A DNA stretch of 64,000 nucleotides from Valencia hispanica (lineage: Eukaryota; Chordata; Actinopteri; Cyprinodontiformes; Valenciidae), in assembly GCA_963556495.2 (NCBI GenBank), contig OY747701.1, forward strand, positions 40,088,501 through 40,152,500, written 5' to 3'. The notes beneath the pieces were generated by a model. The model had not been told where the DNA came from and ran no database searches. It saw only the letters and a list, made by a program, of their open reading frames with translations. Within the stretch, counting starts at the first letter, position 1, and the number at the start of each line of letters is the position of its first letter. A program made the position numbers and the translations under genes. Below, one piece after another: positions 54,538 through 64,000 of the stretch.

Positions 54538-55281
54538 AGTGACAGACCGCAACGATGACCAGTACCTAAGGACCGATGCACTCAGACATCATCATGCAAC
54601 TGCCGCACAGCTGCAGGCCCGTTTACGAGATGTGAGGGATACTAGAGTTTCCAGACAAACCATTCGCAACCAACTCCACCGCTTTGGCTTGAATTCCAGA
54701 CGACCATTGCAGGTGAGTTCACTGACACCAAGACACCGCCATGAACGTTTGCAGTGGGCACAAGACCATGTGACCTGGACAATGCAGCAGTGCTCTACCG
54801 TCCTGTTCAGTGACGAGTGTCGGGTCACCTTGCACAGAAATGATGGTCGTCAGCATTGCTGGAGAAGGCGAGGTGAGCGATATGCCCAGGTCAACATGGT
54901 CCCCAGGGTTAGCTTTGGTGGAGGAGGTGTAACAGTCTGGGCAGGCATCACCAGCGCAAAACTGATTTGGTTGTTGTAGATGGCTCAGTCACTGCACGTT
55001 CTTTCCTCAGAGACATCCTAGAACCCATTATCATCCCCCAATTCCGCCAGCACACCCCCAACTTTCTGTTCATGGATGATAATGCTCCACCACATCGTGC
55101 CAGAATTGTCACAGCTCGACTCCAGGAAGTCGGAGTGCCTCATATGGTATGGCCAGCAATGTCCCCTGACCTGAACGCCATATATTACGTTTGGGACCAG
55201 CTGAAGCAGAGACTGGATGATCGTACCCCACCCCCACATCCTGACCTGGCAGAACTGCATGTAGCACTTGTGGAAGAGTGA
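54538..55281 (+). pseudogene. Tc1-like transposase, catalytic half
   Basis: Two overlapping frames (to 54979 and from 54967) encode the DDE core: [39 protein letters not shown], then [33 protein letters not shown] and MSPDLNAIYYVWDQL. The one-base shift near 54960 and the change of the catalytic Glu position (PIEH-like to AIYY) mean it cannot be active. Confidence 0.85.
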
Positions 55282-55581
55282 AACGCATCGCCTCAGGACA
55301 ACATCATGAGGCTAGTGAGGAGCATGAGACATCGCTGTCAAGCTGTCAATGTGGCAAATGGTGGAAACTCACGCTACTGACATTGTCAATTTGTGTTATT
55401 TGGGACTACCCTTGTTATTGTCTACATTTTTGGGGTAATAAATATCACACTAATGAAAATGGTGTTTCTTCTGGTTCGTTATTAGTAATATCAAAGGATA
55501 CTTTTACTTATTTCATTAACATTCAGAAAAAATAGGAATAGCATTATGTAAATAACAATATCCCTTTTTATGACTTTCCAA

Positions 55582-56410
55582 AAGTTCTCAATTCAATTTA
55601 GGTCTGGACTTTGAGTTGGCCAGTCTACCACATGAACATATTTCGATCTAAACTAACTCACTGTAACTAGTGCTGTGTTAAGTGTCCTCCAGCAAAAATC
55701 TGAACCGCTGCTCCAATCTCAAGTCTTCTGCAACTTCTGACTGTTTTTCTTCCAGGATTGCTCTGCATTTAGCTCCATCCACATTCCCATCAACTCTAAT
55801 CTAACTGTTGAGTGCACAAGTAATAGCTGTCATGTCCACAGATGATCTCACCTGAGCTGTGGATCTCTGCACCACTTCTGTGATTAATGCTGTTTTTGCG
55901 TGTGCTGTTATTTTATGTGGACAGCCATGTTTTGGCAGTCTTGCTATGCACACTATTTTTAGATGGTTGACTAAACAGAGCACTATGAGATGTTTAAAGC
56001 TTAGAATGTTGTTTTATTACTTAATCCTGTTTAAAACCTTCATAACTCACCTTTATGTTGAGTCCCTTGGTCTTCATGATCCTGTTTGTTCACTAATGTT
56101 CTCAGGCATTTACAGCACAGATGTGAATAAGTTACACACAGGTGGACTCTTTTTACTAATTAGGGGACTTCTGATTGCAGTTGCTTGTATTGGATTTAAT
56201 TTTGCAGTGCCACCATTAAAATTTGGGGGGTATCAGAGTACACCACACTTTTACGCCACACCACGACAGTTTTGAAAACCATGCATCATCCTTCTACTTC
56301 AGTTTTGCAGTACATTGTATTGGTCAATCCCAGTAAAATACATAAATTGTGGTTGAAATGTAACAGAATGTGGAGAAATTCGAGGGAAGTGAATACTTTT
56401 TCAAGCTATC
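55582..56410 (-). mobile_element. Decayed Tc1-like transposon
   Basis: Bases 55585-55630 (AATTTAGGTCTGGACTTTGA), 55940-56110 and the end sequence at 56290-56405 (TACATTGTATTGGTCAATCC, GTGAATACTTTTTCAAGCTA) are in the order of the other - strand copies. The HGGGSIM block is deleted. No intact frame. Confidence 0.55.
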
Positions 56411-56599
56411 GTATTTGTGAAATGGATCTGAAAATTGTAGTCAATGAACACCACATCAAGGGGAGTTTTTGCTACCCTCATAATAAACTAGAAGCGGGGC
56501 CAGTCAGTGCAGTAAAACAAATGTACAGCTAAAGCACAAATTATTAAATTTAAGTAATTAGTTGGTCTGTTTTCCTAATTTAGTTTCCTGACGCTGTGA

Positions 56600-56900
56600 A
56601 TACAACCCCTGGCAAAAAATGTGGAATTACTATTTTCATTTAAAAAAAGGTTATAGATTCCATACTCAATTACTCATACTTGACAGTAAATCATGCGAAC
56701 AATTACAAAGTAATCCTGTTTCCTGTAAGCGGCTGTCAGTGGGATACTTGTGCACCAATTAGCTGTGAAATAATGAGTCAACATGGTGCTACAGTCACGA
56801 ACAGAGATGCACTTGCATGAAAACAATCATAACTATGTTATGTATGGATTTGTAAAGCTGTGGCCTGCTTCTCTTTATACGTCTTCCTTCTTGACTTTTA
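56600..56900 (+). mobile_element. Tc1-like 5' fragment
   Basis: ACAACCCCTGGCAAAAAATG, TGGAATTACTATTTTCATTT and CGAACAATTACAAAGTAATC mark the start of another Tc1-type element. Only the 5' untranslated part and a few codons remain. Confidence 0.5.
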
Positions 56901-57884
56901 ATAGTGTCTGTACAGCAACATTTGATATGATGTAATTTGGTAATTACAAAAAATATGCTCTGTCATAGATCATTTCCTTAAATGTTAATCTCTTTTTTAT
57001 TACATCTGAAGTCAAAAACTCTGTACAATACAAGACAATCTTATGCCAGCCTGTAGTACAATTTATTTGTTTTAATTGCTGTAATAAAGCATGGGCTGAA
57101 AATTGATGCTGTGATTTAAAGTAAAGTGTGCAGCTAGGCTTATCAGTTAGGAAAGGTTTTCCCATAAACTACTGTCTGAAACTGAGATAATTGACATCAA
57201 GACTTTAATATCAAATTATGATTTCAAATTACTTTTCAAAGCTCTTTTGCATACTTTTTAGTAAAACCAGGGAACACTCAAGTTAGGAGGCCATACTTTA
57301 AAAAGGTGGAGTCTCACCTCAGCAGAAATTAGCATTTTAAGACATTGAAATCAACCACCTATCTGGATGAGTAAAAAAACAAATGGCCTGTGTCTCTACG
57401 GCATGAGAAGTTATGTTGCGTAAAACACTTCATTGTTGCCTTTCTACTGTACTGTATCATAACTGATCGGTGGTTGAACCAGATTGGCACTGAAGTCTAC
57501 ATCTGCTCCTTAACTTCATTACCTTAGGGAAACAATATCCTTTCTCAAGCTTGAGAAAACTACATATTCTGCACTCTTCTCATTGTACTTCCTAAGACTG
57601 TCTCATACTTGCAGAGGTATAAAAATATAGCATTTGGTGAAAGGATGTTAAACACTTAAAGAGTTGCAATATATGCAATATTTATTGCCGAAGCACATCA
57701 AAAATTGCAATATACCCCTTATAGTAGTCAAATAAAGTGTTAAAGGGACATCTTGTGGTCAGTTTGTACAATTGCAGCACACTTTTCAAAAACATTTCTA
57801 AAAAAAAAAAAAAAAACGGTCTTCGATAACTCGTATAGTTTTCACTTAGCCACATTACACAGTATTTAAACATGAATTGCCTGT
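56901..57884. other. Gene-free AT-rich stretch
   Basis: No supported gene. An A17-18 run is at about 57800-57817. Confidence 0.4.
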
Positions 57885-58375
57885 TTAAGATTACACTCCA
57901 CCACCATCATCATCTAGACTTCAGCTAGGTCACTTGAAAAATCATTTTGGGATTTTTGAGGCATTCAAGAGTGAACTTGCTGCTGTATTTTTGATAATTT
58001 TCCTGCTGCATGGCACAGGTGCACTTGAGCATCATGTCATGAACTGATAGCTGAATATTCTTCAGCATGTTCCGGTAAATAAAATAATTTATAATTCCAC
58101 CAAGTCATCTCGGTTCTGAAAAAGCAAAGCATTCCCCTTTTTTCAATGTTTTGCAGCAAGAAAAGTAATATTCCTTGTCAGTCCACATATTTTGTCTTGG
58201 AGATCAAGAGGATTTTGTCGTTTATGTTCTTTTTCAGTCAGTAGCGTTATTGCAGGGAACTCTCCCACAGATGTTCCAATTTCTTTTTTGACCGCCTTGA
58301 GTCGTTGATGTGCTCTTGGGAGTAATGTTTGCAAGCTCACCACTTTGAGGAAAGTTCAGTATTATTCCATGTCCA
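57885..58375 (-). mobile_element. Decayed Tc1-like transposon of a different subfamily
   Basis: GACTTCAGCTAGGTCACTTG, TTCCTGCTGCATGGCACAGG, AGCAAAGCATTCCCC and GATGTGCTCTTGGGAGTAAT follow the order of a common fish Tc1 subfamily read on the - strand. All frames are broken. Confidence 0.5.
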
Positions 58376-60530
58376 GGTGAGTGGTTATGATAGGTCTTGA
58401 GACAGTTGGTTTCCAGGAATGGATTTGTAAGAGAAGTGGAGGAGCTTACTGTGTGAAGTCAGACCGGGTTGCCAGGAGGAGGCAAGTAGGACTGCAGTGG
58501 TTGACATTGGCTAGGTGTGGGCGGTTGGAGAGATGTTAAATCCAGAATCTCCTTACTGGAGATGAAGGACGTTGGAGGGTGGACGGGCAGGAGATTGTCG
58601 TGGAGATGAAGAAAGGTGAGTATGATCGTTGAATCCAGGGAGGAGCAATGTGGAGGCTGACCAGAGAATCCAGACATTGAGTAGGAGTTCAGTGAACTGG
58701 AGCAAAGAACCATGGATGAGGAAATAAACCTCAAGGGAGGAGAACCTGCAAAGAGGACAGGGTTAAAAAATAAAAAAAATAAATAAATAAAAATCACTTT
58801 GTGGAAAAAGTAATTCAAAAGACTTAAAGTCGAGAGCTTGGCCTGTTACCACTCAGGAGAGTGAACCATCAAGTGCCAGCCTCAGGGAAACACTTTTTAA
58901 AACTGCAGCGCTTGATGAGGCTAATTGGGCACACCTGGTGCAGCTCCTGCCAGTTGCACCCTGCAGAGAGGTGAGGAGAAACAGACTCGCCCACAAGCCA
59001 GCACACAGCCACTGAATCCTAACAACGCCCCTATTTTTTTGTTCCAAGCACACATATTTTGTTTTGTTTCGTTTGGTTGGTTCCTAGTGATCCTTTTCAA
59101 ACCTTTTCTATTTTGGAGTGTTGGCACTTCTGATAAAACTGTCCAGGGCTGGACTCCAGTAATCTGTCCTGACTTTGCACCCTTATCGTTATCCAACATG
59201 TCAAAGACAGCAGGAGTTATTCAGGAACTAGCTGTCAGCACCCTGCATAAAATCTGCACTCATTTTTCTATTCTTTTCCAAACAATAATGTACATATCAG
59301 AGTAGCGATCCTGTTGTTGGCTGAGCACATGCTTAAAGTTTGCATTGTATATCTCATCTTTTTACTCTTCTTGTTGAGAATGATTGCAGAGTTTTGTTTA
59401 TGCTTTTAAACCTGCTGGCTGGTCACACAAACCTTGCGTCATTAACACATCACTCCTACAAGTCAGCCATTGCAAGCCTATGACTTCATCCCTTGGTGAA
59501 TCAGAGGCGTGACAACCTATTGACTGGCTGACCTCTAACCCCCCCGCCACATCAATCGTTTCATAAACACATGGAGGTGAAAAGTCGCCCTTATCCAGGG
59601 TTCAAATTACACCATGCTTTTGAACCTGTATACACCTATATATCTTATGGCCCAGTGTTCAAAAACAATAAAAAAAACTATTTTGGTAAGTTAATAGGTT
59701 CTGAACAAAAGAAAAGCAACAAGGGATCCACAAGCAGTCCAACATTTTCTGCCCTATCAAACCTTTTCAAGAACAACAAATCAAGAAGCAACTAAGATCA
59801 GAAACACGACAATCATGATGATGATCATCACCAAATAATTGCTAAACCAAGAACTAATATCAGCCAGGTATATTATCTTACTTCAGATCAGTAGGGACCA
59901 CAGCAGCCAAAGGACAAATTTCATGACCCAATATCTTTAATATTTCAACAAACCTAGCTCTCATTTGATTGGCAATGTGCCATATTATTTGGGCACAAGC
60001 GTGGTCTGATTTGTGCACACTTCAGCGCTATGAAGTTTTTAGTTAAGTTCATTATGGCTGGGGGCTTTCTTAGAGTATTTTTTTCTTTTGCCACCATATA
60101 GGCTGTTCTGAAAGACTCATTTGTTTCTTGCATTAAATGAGCATTCGTATTCTCCGCTCTCTAACATTTTAACTGCTCTTTTTTGAGCCAAAAAATGTTC
60201 TTAGTTATTCTGTGATTCACTGCTGACTTCTCCATTAATCCGTTGTTCAGACAGATGCACCCCAGCTTTGATTCTGGCAAGCAGCAGACTTTTTGCATTA
60301 ACACATACTGTACACTCTAACTTGTGATTTCTAGTAAAGAGCCAGGTATTCCTACCTTTCCACTCGCTCCACAGCTTTTGTGTCCAGTTAAAATAATAAT
60401 AATTTGCATAATAACGACGTGATGACGGATGAAACAGAAAGGAGGAAATAATTATATCTAGATTAGGAATGAAATAAAAGAGGTTCACATCAAAATTTTA
60501 CACACTATATATCCAACAAATTTATACTTT
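58376..60530. other. Gene-free repeat debris
   Basis: Bases 58400-58740 form a GC-richer block similar in style to 43700-44000 (GGAGATGAAGGACGTTGGAG, GGGTGGACGGGCAGGAGATT). No exon, RNA or intact element was recognised in the rest. Confidence 0.35.
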
Positions 60531-60665
60531 TCAAAAATTTCAGATATTGGAAATAAATGTAGCTTTTGCAATATGGAACCAGAGACCTTAACTCATTTAT
60601 TTTATCACTGTGCACAATCTATCAATTTCTGGACTCAACTTGAACAATACTGGGTAATATCAAGA
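60480..60665 (+). mobile_element. L1-type LINE C-terminal remnant
   Basis: Reading across frames gives a CxFC-like start (TTTTGCAATATGGAACC), then the frame from 60573: MEPETLTHLFYHCAQSINFW. The pattern C..C....ET..HLF..C....FW is the Cys/His motif downstream of the RT in L1/Tx1-type LINEs. Only this motif survives. Confidence 0.6.
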
Positions 60666-60948
60666 TTGTGCTTAGTACATGGACGTTGTGGTGACGGGGT
60701 AAGCCGTATTGCGTCATTTCCTGTTGTCACTGCTGTGCTCCGTGGAGCTGTTTTGGTGTTCAAACGCTCTTGAATTGATCTTATTTTCTCTGTGCTGAGG
60801 CTTTTCTAAGTTATTTTAACACACAATCACACTAAAACACACATTTTGTGGTGGTGTACTTTACGTTTTGGGAACTCCTCGTGTTTCACACAGTTTTTCT
60901 TTGGGTGGAAGGTCTCGCTAGCTCAGTTAGCTTAGCTTCATTGCGGCT

Positions 60949-61833
60949 ATGGCTAATCTTCTCTCTCCTGTCTCTAAACCTTCTCTTCTCTCTTGCTCTC
61001 TCTGTCAGATGTTTAGTTACTTCCCTGCCTCCTTTAGTGATAATGGTAACTGTAATAAATGTAATATTTTTGTAGCTTTGGAGGCGAGGGTATCAGAATT
61101 AGAAGCACGGCTCCGCGCTGTTGAAAAACCAGCAGATAGCCGAAGCCCATTAGCCAGCGCGGAGCCAACAAGGATAGATCCCCCTAGCTGTCCTCCGGTA
61201 GAGCCCGCGCAGCCGGGACCTCAGGCTGGTTGGGTGACGGTACATAGGAAGCATAGTTCTAGGACCCAGCCCCCGGGCCACCACCAACCGGTCCGCGTTT
61301 CTAACAGATTTTCCCCGCTCAGCGACACACCCGCTGAGAAGCCGACCCTGGTAATTGGCAGCTCCATAGTCAGAAACGTGGCATTAGAGACACCATTGAC
61401 CATAGTCAAATGTTTGCCAGGGGCCAGAACGGGCGACATCAAATCCTACCTGAAACTGCTGGCTAAAGATAAGTGTAAATACAGTAAGATTGTTATTCAC
61501 GCTGGCGGTAATGACACCCGGTTACGCCAATCGCAGGTCACTAAAATTAGTGTTGCTTCGGTGTGTAAGTTTGCCAAAACAATGTCAGACTCGGTAATCT
61601 TTTCTGGTCCCCTGCCCGATCGGACCAGTGACGACATGTTTAGCCGCATGCTGTCATTCCATCAATGGTTGTCTAGGTGGTGTCCTGCAAACGATGTGGG
61701 CTACATTGATAACTGGAGAACTTTTTGGGGAAAACCTGGTCTGATCCGGAGAGACGGCATCCATCCCACTTTGGATGGAGCAGCTCTTCTTTCTAGGAAT
61801 ATGGCCGAATTTATTAGTCCTCCAAAACACTGA
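60949..61833 (+). CDS. LINE ORF1: zinc-knuckle-like, coiled-coil and SGNH esterase protein
   Basis: 294 residues. Residues about 17-39 contain a C-x2-C-x15-C-x2-C pattern (CSLCQ...CNKC). A short heptad coil follows ([18 protein letters not shown]), then a Pro-rich linker, then an SGNH/GDSL esterase-like domain: block [12 protein letters not shown] (from 61348), block [12 protein letters not shown] (61498-61524) and block [10 protein letters not shown] (61753-61779). ORF1 esterases are known in CR1 and L2 LINEs, where they probably help RNA or membrane interactions. The ATG at 60949 is chosen because it opens the frame with [10 protein letters not shown]; the frame ends in UGA at 61831-61833. 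Confidence 0.85.
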   Translation: MANLLSPVSKPSLLSCSLCQMFSYFPASFSDNGNCNKCNIFVALEARVSELEARLRAVEKPADSRSPLASAEPTRIDPPSCPPVEPAQPGPQAGWVTVHRKHSSRTQPPGHHQPVRVSNRFSPLSDTPAEKPTLVIGSSIVRNVALETPLTIVKCLPGARTGDIKSYLKLLAKDKCKYSKIVIHAGGNDTRLRQSQVTKISVASVCKFAKTMSDSVIFSGPLPDRTSDDMFSRMLSFHQWLSRWCPANDVGYIDNWRTFWGKPGLIRRDGIHPTLDGAALLSRNMAEFISPPKH

Positions 61834-64000
61834 CAACCCAGGGTCCAGACCAGGAAGCAGAGTCGTAGTTTAACCCACCTCTCTGCTGCTTCTGTACTGT
61901 TACCCCCCCATTACCCTATAGAAACAGTGTCTTGCCCACGGCCAAAATTAAATGGATTAAAAGTTAAGCCAACAAAAGCAAATTATGGAAATCTCATAAA
62001 AATAAATACAACTTTGACTGAAAATAAATCTATTAAATGTGGTTTATTAAACATAAGATCTCTCTCCTCAAAGACTTTGTTAGTAAATGACTTGATTTGT
62101 GATAATCACATTGATTTCCTTTGTCTCACAGAAACCTGGTTGCAGCAGGAGGATTATGTCAGTATAAATGAGTCAACTCCTTCCAGTCATTTAAATTTTC
62201 ACATTCCTAGAAATACTGGGCGAGGAGGAGGAGTTGCAGCCATTTTCCGTTCTGATTTACTAATTAGTCCCAGACCAATTGATAGCTACAGTTCTTTTGA
62301 GCATCTAACCCTTAATTTTCCTCATCCAAGTTGCAAAACATTAAGACCATTTTTGTTTGTGGTTTTGTATCGTCCACCAGGCCCTTACTCTCAATTCTTG
62401 GATCAGATCTCACATTTTTTATCTGATATAGTATTAAATACTGATAGGGTTATTATAGTGGGGGACTTCAATATTCATGTGGATACTGAAAGTGATAGCC
62501 TAAATGCAGCCTTTAATGCTATTTTAGACTCAATTGGCTTTACTCAAAAAGTACAGGGATCGACCCACTCAGGTAAACACACTTTGGACCTTGTACTGAC
62601 ATACGGTATTGAGTGTGAGGAAATAACAGTCCACCCACATAACCCGGTCCTGTCTGACCACTTCTTGATAACTTTTGAATTTACTTTAACTGACCATCTT
62701 AAATCTGAAAGAAAATTTCATTATAGTAGAACTTTATCAGACAATGCTGTAACAATTTTTAAAGAATCTGTACCATTCTTACTTTCCTCAGTGTCTCAGA
62801 GTAACACAGTGGATGGCAGCAATTCTATCTCTAACCCTTCAGAAATTGATGATCTGGTTCACAGCGTTACGTCCTCATTGCGTTTGGCATTAGATAGTGT
62901 AGCCCCATTAAAAAAGAAAGTGGCTAGCCATAGGAGGCTGACTCCTTGGTTTAACGCAGAGTTGCGTACTTTAAAGCAGAATACTAGGAAGTTGGAGAGA
63001 AAATGGCGCTCTACACATCTAGAGGATTCCTATTTAACCTGGAATAACAGTCTACTGCTGTATAAAAAGACCCTTCGACAAGCTAGAACAGCATATTTTT
63101 CATCATTAATAGAGGCGAATAAAAACAATCCTAGGTTTCTTTTTAGTACAGTTGCCAAACTTACACAGAGTCATAGCTCTGTTGAGCAAACTATTCCCCC
63201 AGCTCTTAGCAGTGATGATTTTATGAGATTCTTCATAAATAAAATAAATTTTATTAAAAATAAAATCATTGGCACCCTCCCAAACATGATTACTTCTTCC
63301 TCAGTAAATGAGTCAGTATCGGAAAGAACTGTAGAACCTCAGTTGTGCTTAGGCTGTTTTGATTCAGTCGAGCTTTCAGAATTATCAAAAATATTAGCCT
63401 CATCTAAACCTTCAACTTGTATGTTGGACCCAATCCCAACCAAATTATTTAAAGAAGTGTTCCATTTGGTTCCTGGCCCCATTTTGGATATGATGAATCT
63501 ATCCTTAGTAAACGGATACGTACCACAGGAATTTAAAATAGCTGTAATTAAACCTTTACTCAAGAAACCTTCCCTTGATCAAGATGACTTAGTGAATTAC
63601 AGACCTATATCTAACCTTCCTTTCTTATCCAAAGTCCTTGAGAAAATAGTTGCTAATCAAGTCTGTGAGCATCTAAACAGTAACGAGCTGTTTGAAGAGT
63701 TTCTGTCAGGTTTTAGAGCTCATCATAGCACTGAAACAGCACTGGTGAAGGTTACTAATGATATTCCCATGGCCTCAGATAATGGACTTGTGTCTGTTCT
63801 GGTTTTGTTAGATCTCAGTGCTGCTTTTGACACAGTCGATCATAATATTCTCTTAGAAAGGCTTGAACATGTTGCAGGGATCAAAGGAACAGCACTAGGC
63901 TGGTTTAAATCATATTTGTCTGATAGTTTCCAGTTTGTTCATCTAAATGATAAATATTCTTCACTCTCAAGGGTTACTTGTGGAGTTCCACAGGGTTCTG
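61834..64000 (+). CDS. LINE ORF2: AP endonuclease and reverse transcriptase, partial, no AUG start
   Basis: Open from the codon after the ORF1 UGA to the window end (722 codons), in the ORF1 frame. Endonuclease motifs in order: [10 protein letters not shown] (62047), [31 protein letters not shown] (62458-62484), [17 protein letters not shown] (62653). RT motifs: [19 protein letters not shown] (63595), [30 protein letters not shown] (63802) and GVPQGS at the edge; the FADD box is outside. The first in-frame ATG is at 63223, after the endonuclease, so ordinary initiation would lose that domain. Confidence 0.85.

Larger units (their letters stand above)
50418..55575 (+). mobile_element. Dead Tc1-like transposon split by a 3.6-kb element
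   Basis: The left end (GTTAGGGATATC near 50440) and right end (AATATCCCTTTTTATG near 55557, inverted) are the probable termini. The N-terminal helix-turn-helix half is at 50724-50896 (MNTQRHLTDEQRHLIIARLW, DRPRSGAPR). The catalytic half is at 54538-55280: [29 protein letters not shown] (first Asp), FMDDNAPPHRARI (second Asp), and SPDLNAIYYVWDQL, where the usual catalytic Glu is replaced. A frameshift lies near 54960. Removing 50897-54531 and one target copy makes the halves contiguous. Confidence 0.85.
60680..64000 (+). mobile_element. L2/CR1-type LINE, well preserved, running off the window
   Basis: A 5' untranslated region from about 60680 leads to ORF1 at 60949-61833 and, in the same frame after a single UGA, to ORF2 open to the end of the window. 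ORF1 has an SGNH esterase; ORF2 has an AP-type endonuclease and the beginning of the RT. No frameshift or other stop occurs in 3.05 kb, so the insertion is young. The 5' end position is approximate. It lies next to an L1-type remnant. Confidence 0.85.

Noticed and set aside
55859..56275. 138-aa + strand frame
   Set aside because: It covers the antisense of a decayed Tc1-like copy and has no known domain.
1..64000. Integrated virus or retrovirus
   Set aside because: No gag, protease, integrase, envelope or capsid motif and no long terminal repeat pair was recognised; all RTs seen are of LINE type.

Overview
This is a window of a teleost fish nuclear genome. The evidence is the exon-intron structure of two vertebrate genes, very AT-rich introns, and a repeat population typical of ray-finned fish: decayed Tc1-like transposons, a Rex3/RTE-like LINE, L2/CR1-type LINEs with GCGCTTTATAAATAAA tails, tRNA-derived SINEs ending in GGAT repeats, and several MITEs. 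I cannot name the species. No RNA gene, operon, CRISPR array or viral gene is apparent.

Two host genes are supported. (1) The 3' part of cenpf (centromere protein F) lies on the + strand in 13 exons from 1348 to 11525, about 1,150 residues. It is a long coiled coil followed by a basic tail with the motif GFADIP..SPYI.RRTT and a farnesylation box, CHVQ, at the very end. The 5' part is outside the window. (2) A complete kcnk2 (TREK-1, two-pore-domain potassium channel) lies on the - strand from 41365 to 22972. It has eight exons carrying almost all of the coding sequence, plus a GC-rich 5' exon that supplies only the A of the start codon. The joined reading frame is 418 residues, with TIGFG selectivity filters at 142-146 and 251-255. 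Ser300, Glu306 and Ser333 fall at the numbers used for mammalian TREK-1. The two genes converge tail to tail with about 11.4 kb between them, which holds a Rex3-like LINE and Tc1-like debris.

Layout: 1-12000 cenpf 3' part with repeat-filled introns; 12000-22970 intergenic repeats (Rex3-like LINE 13150-15010, Tc1-like copies, a 2-kb THAP-bearing insert); 22972-41365 kcnk2 with nested Tc1, SINE and LINE insertions in its introns; 41400-50400 gene-free repeats; 50418-55575 a dead Tc1-like transposon that received a 3,635-bp element with 6-bp target duplications and inverted repeats made largely of a 22-bp satellite; 55560-60670 old Tc1 and L1-type pieces; 60680-64000 a well preserved L2/CR1-type LINE that runs off the window.

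The most unusual items are: (a) the terminal LINE, whose ORF1 (SGNH esterase) and ORF2 (endonuclease-RT) share one reading frame separated by a single UGA, with no in-frame AUG for 1,389 bases after it; (b) the 3.6-kb element with satellite-bearing asymmetric inverted repeats; (c) the kcnk2 start codon split by a 3.7-kb intron; (d) a perfect 27-bp hairpin in a cenpf intron. Exon borders were read by eye from splice signals and phase. No alignment or database search was run; family names rest on remembered motifs.
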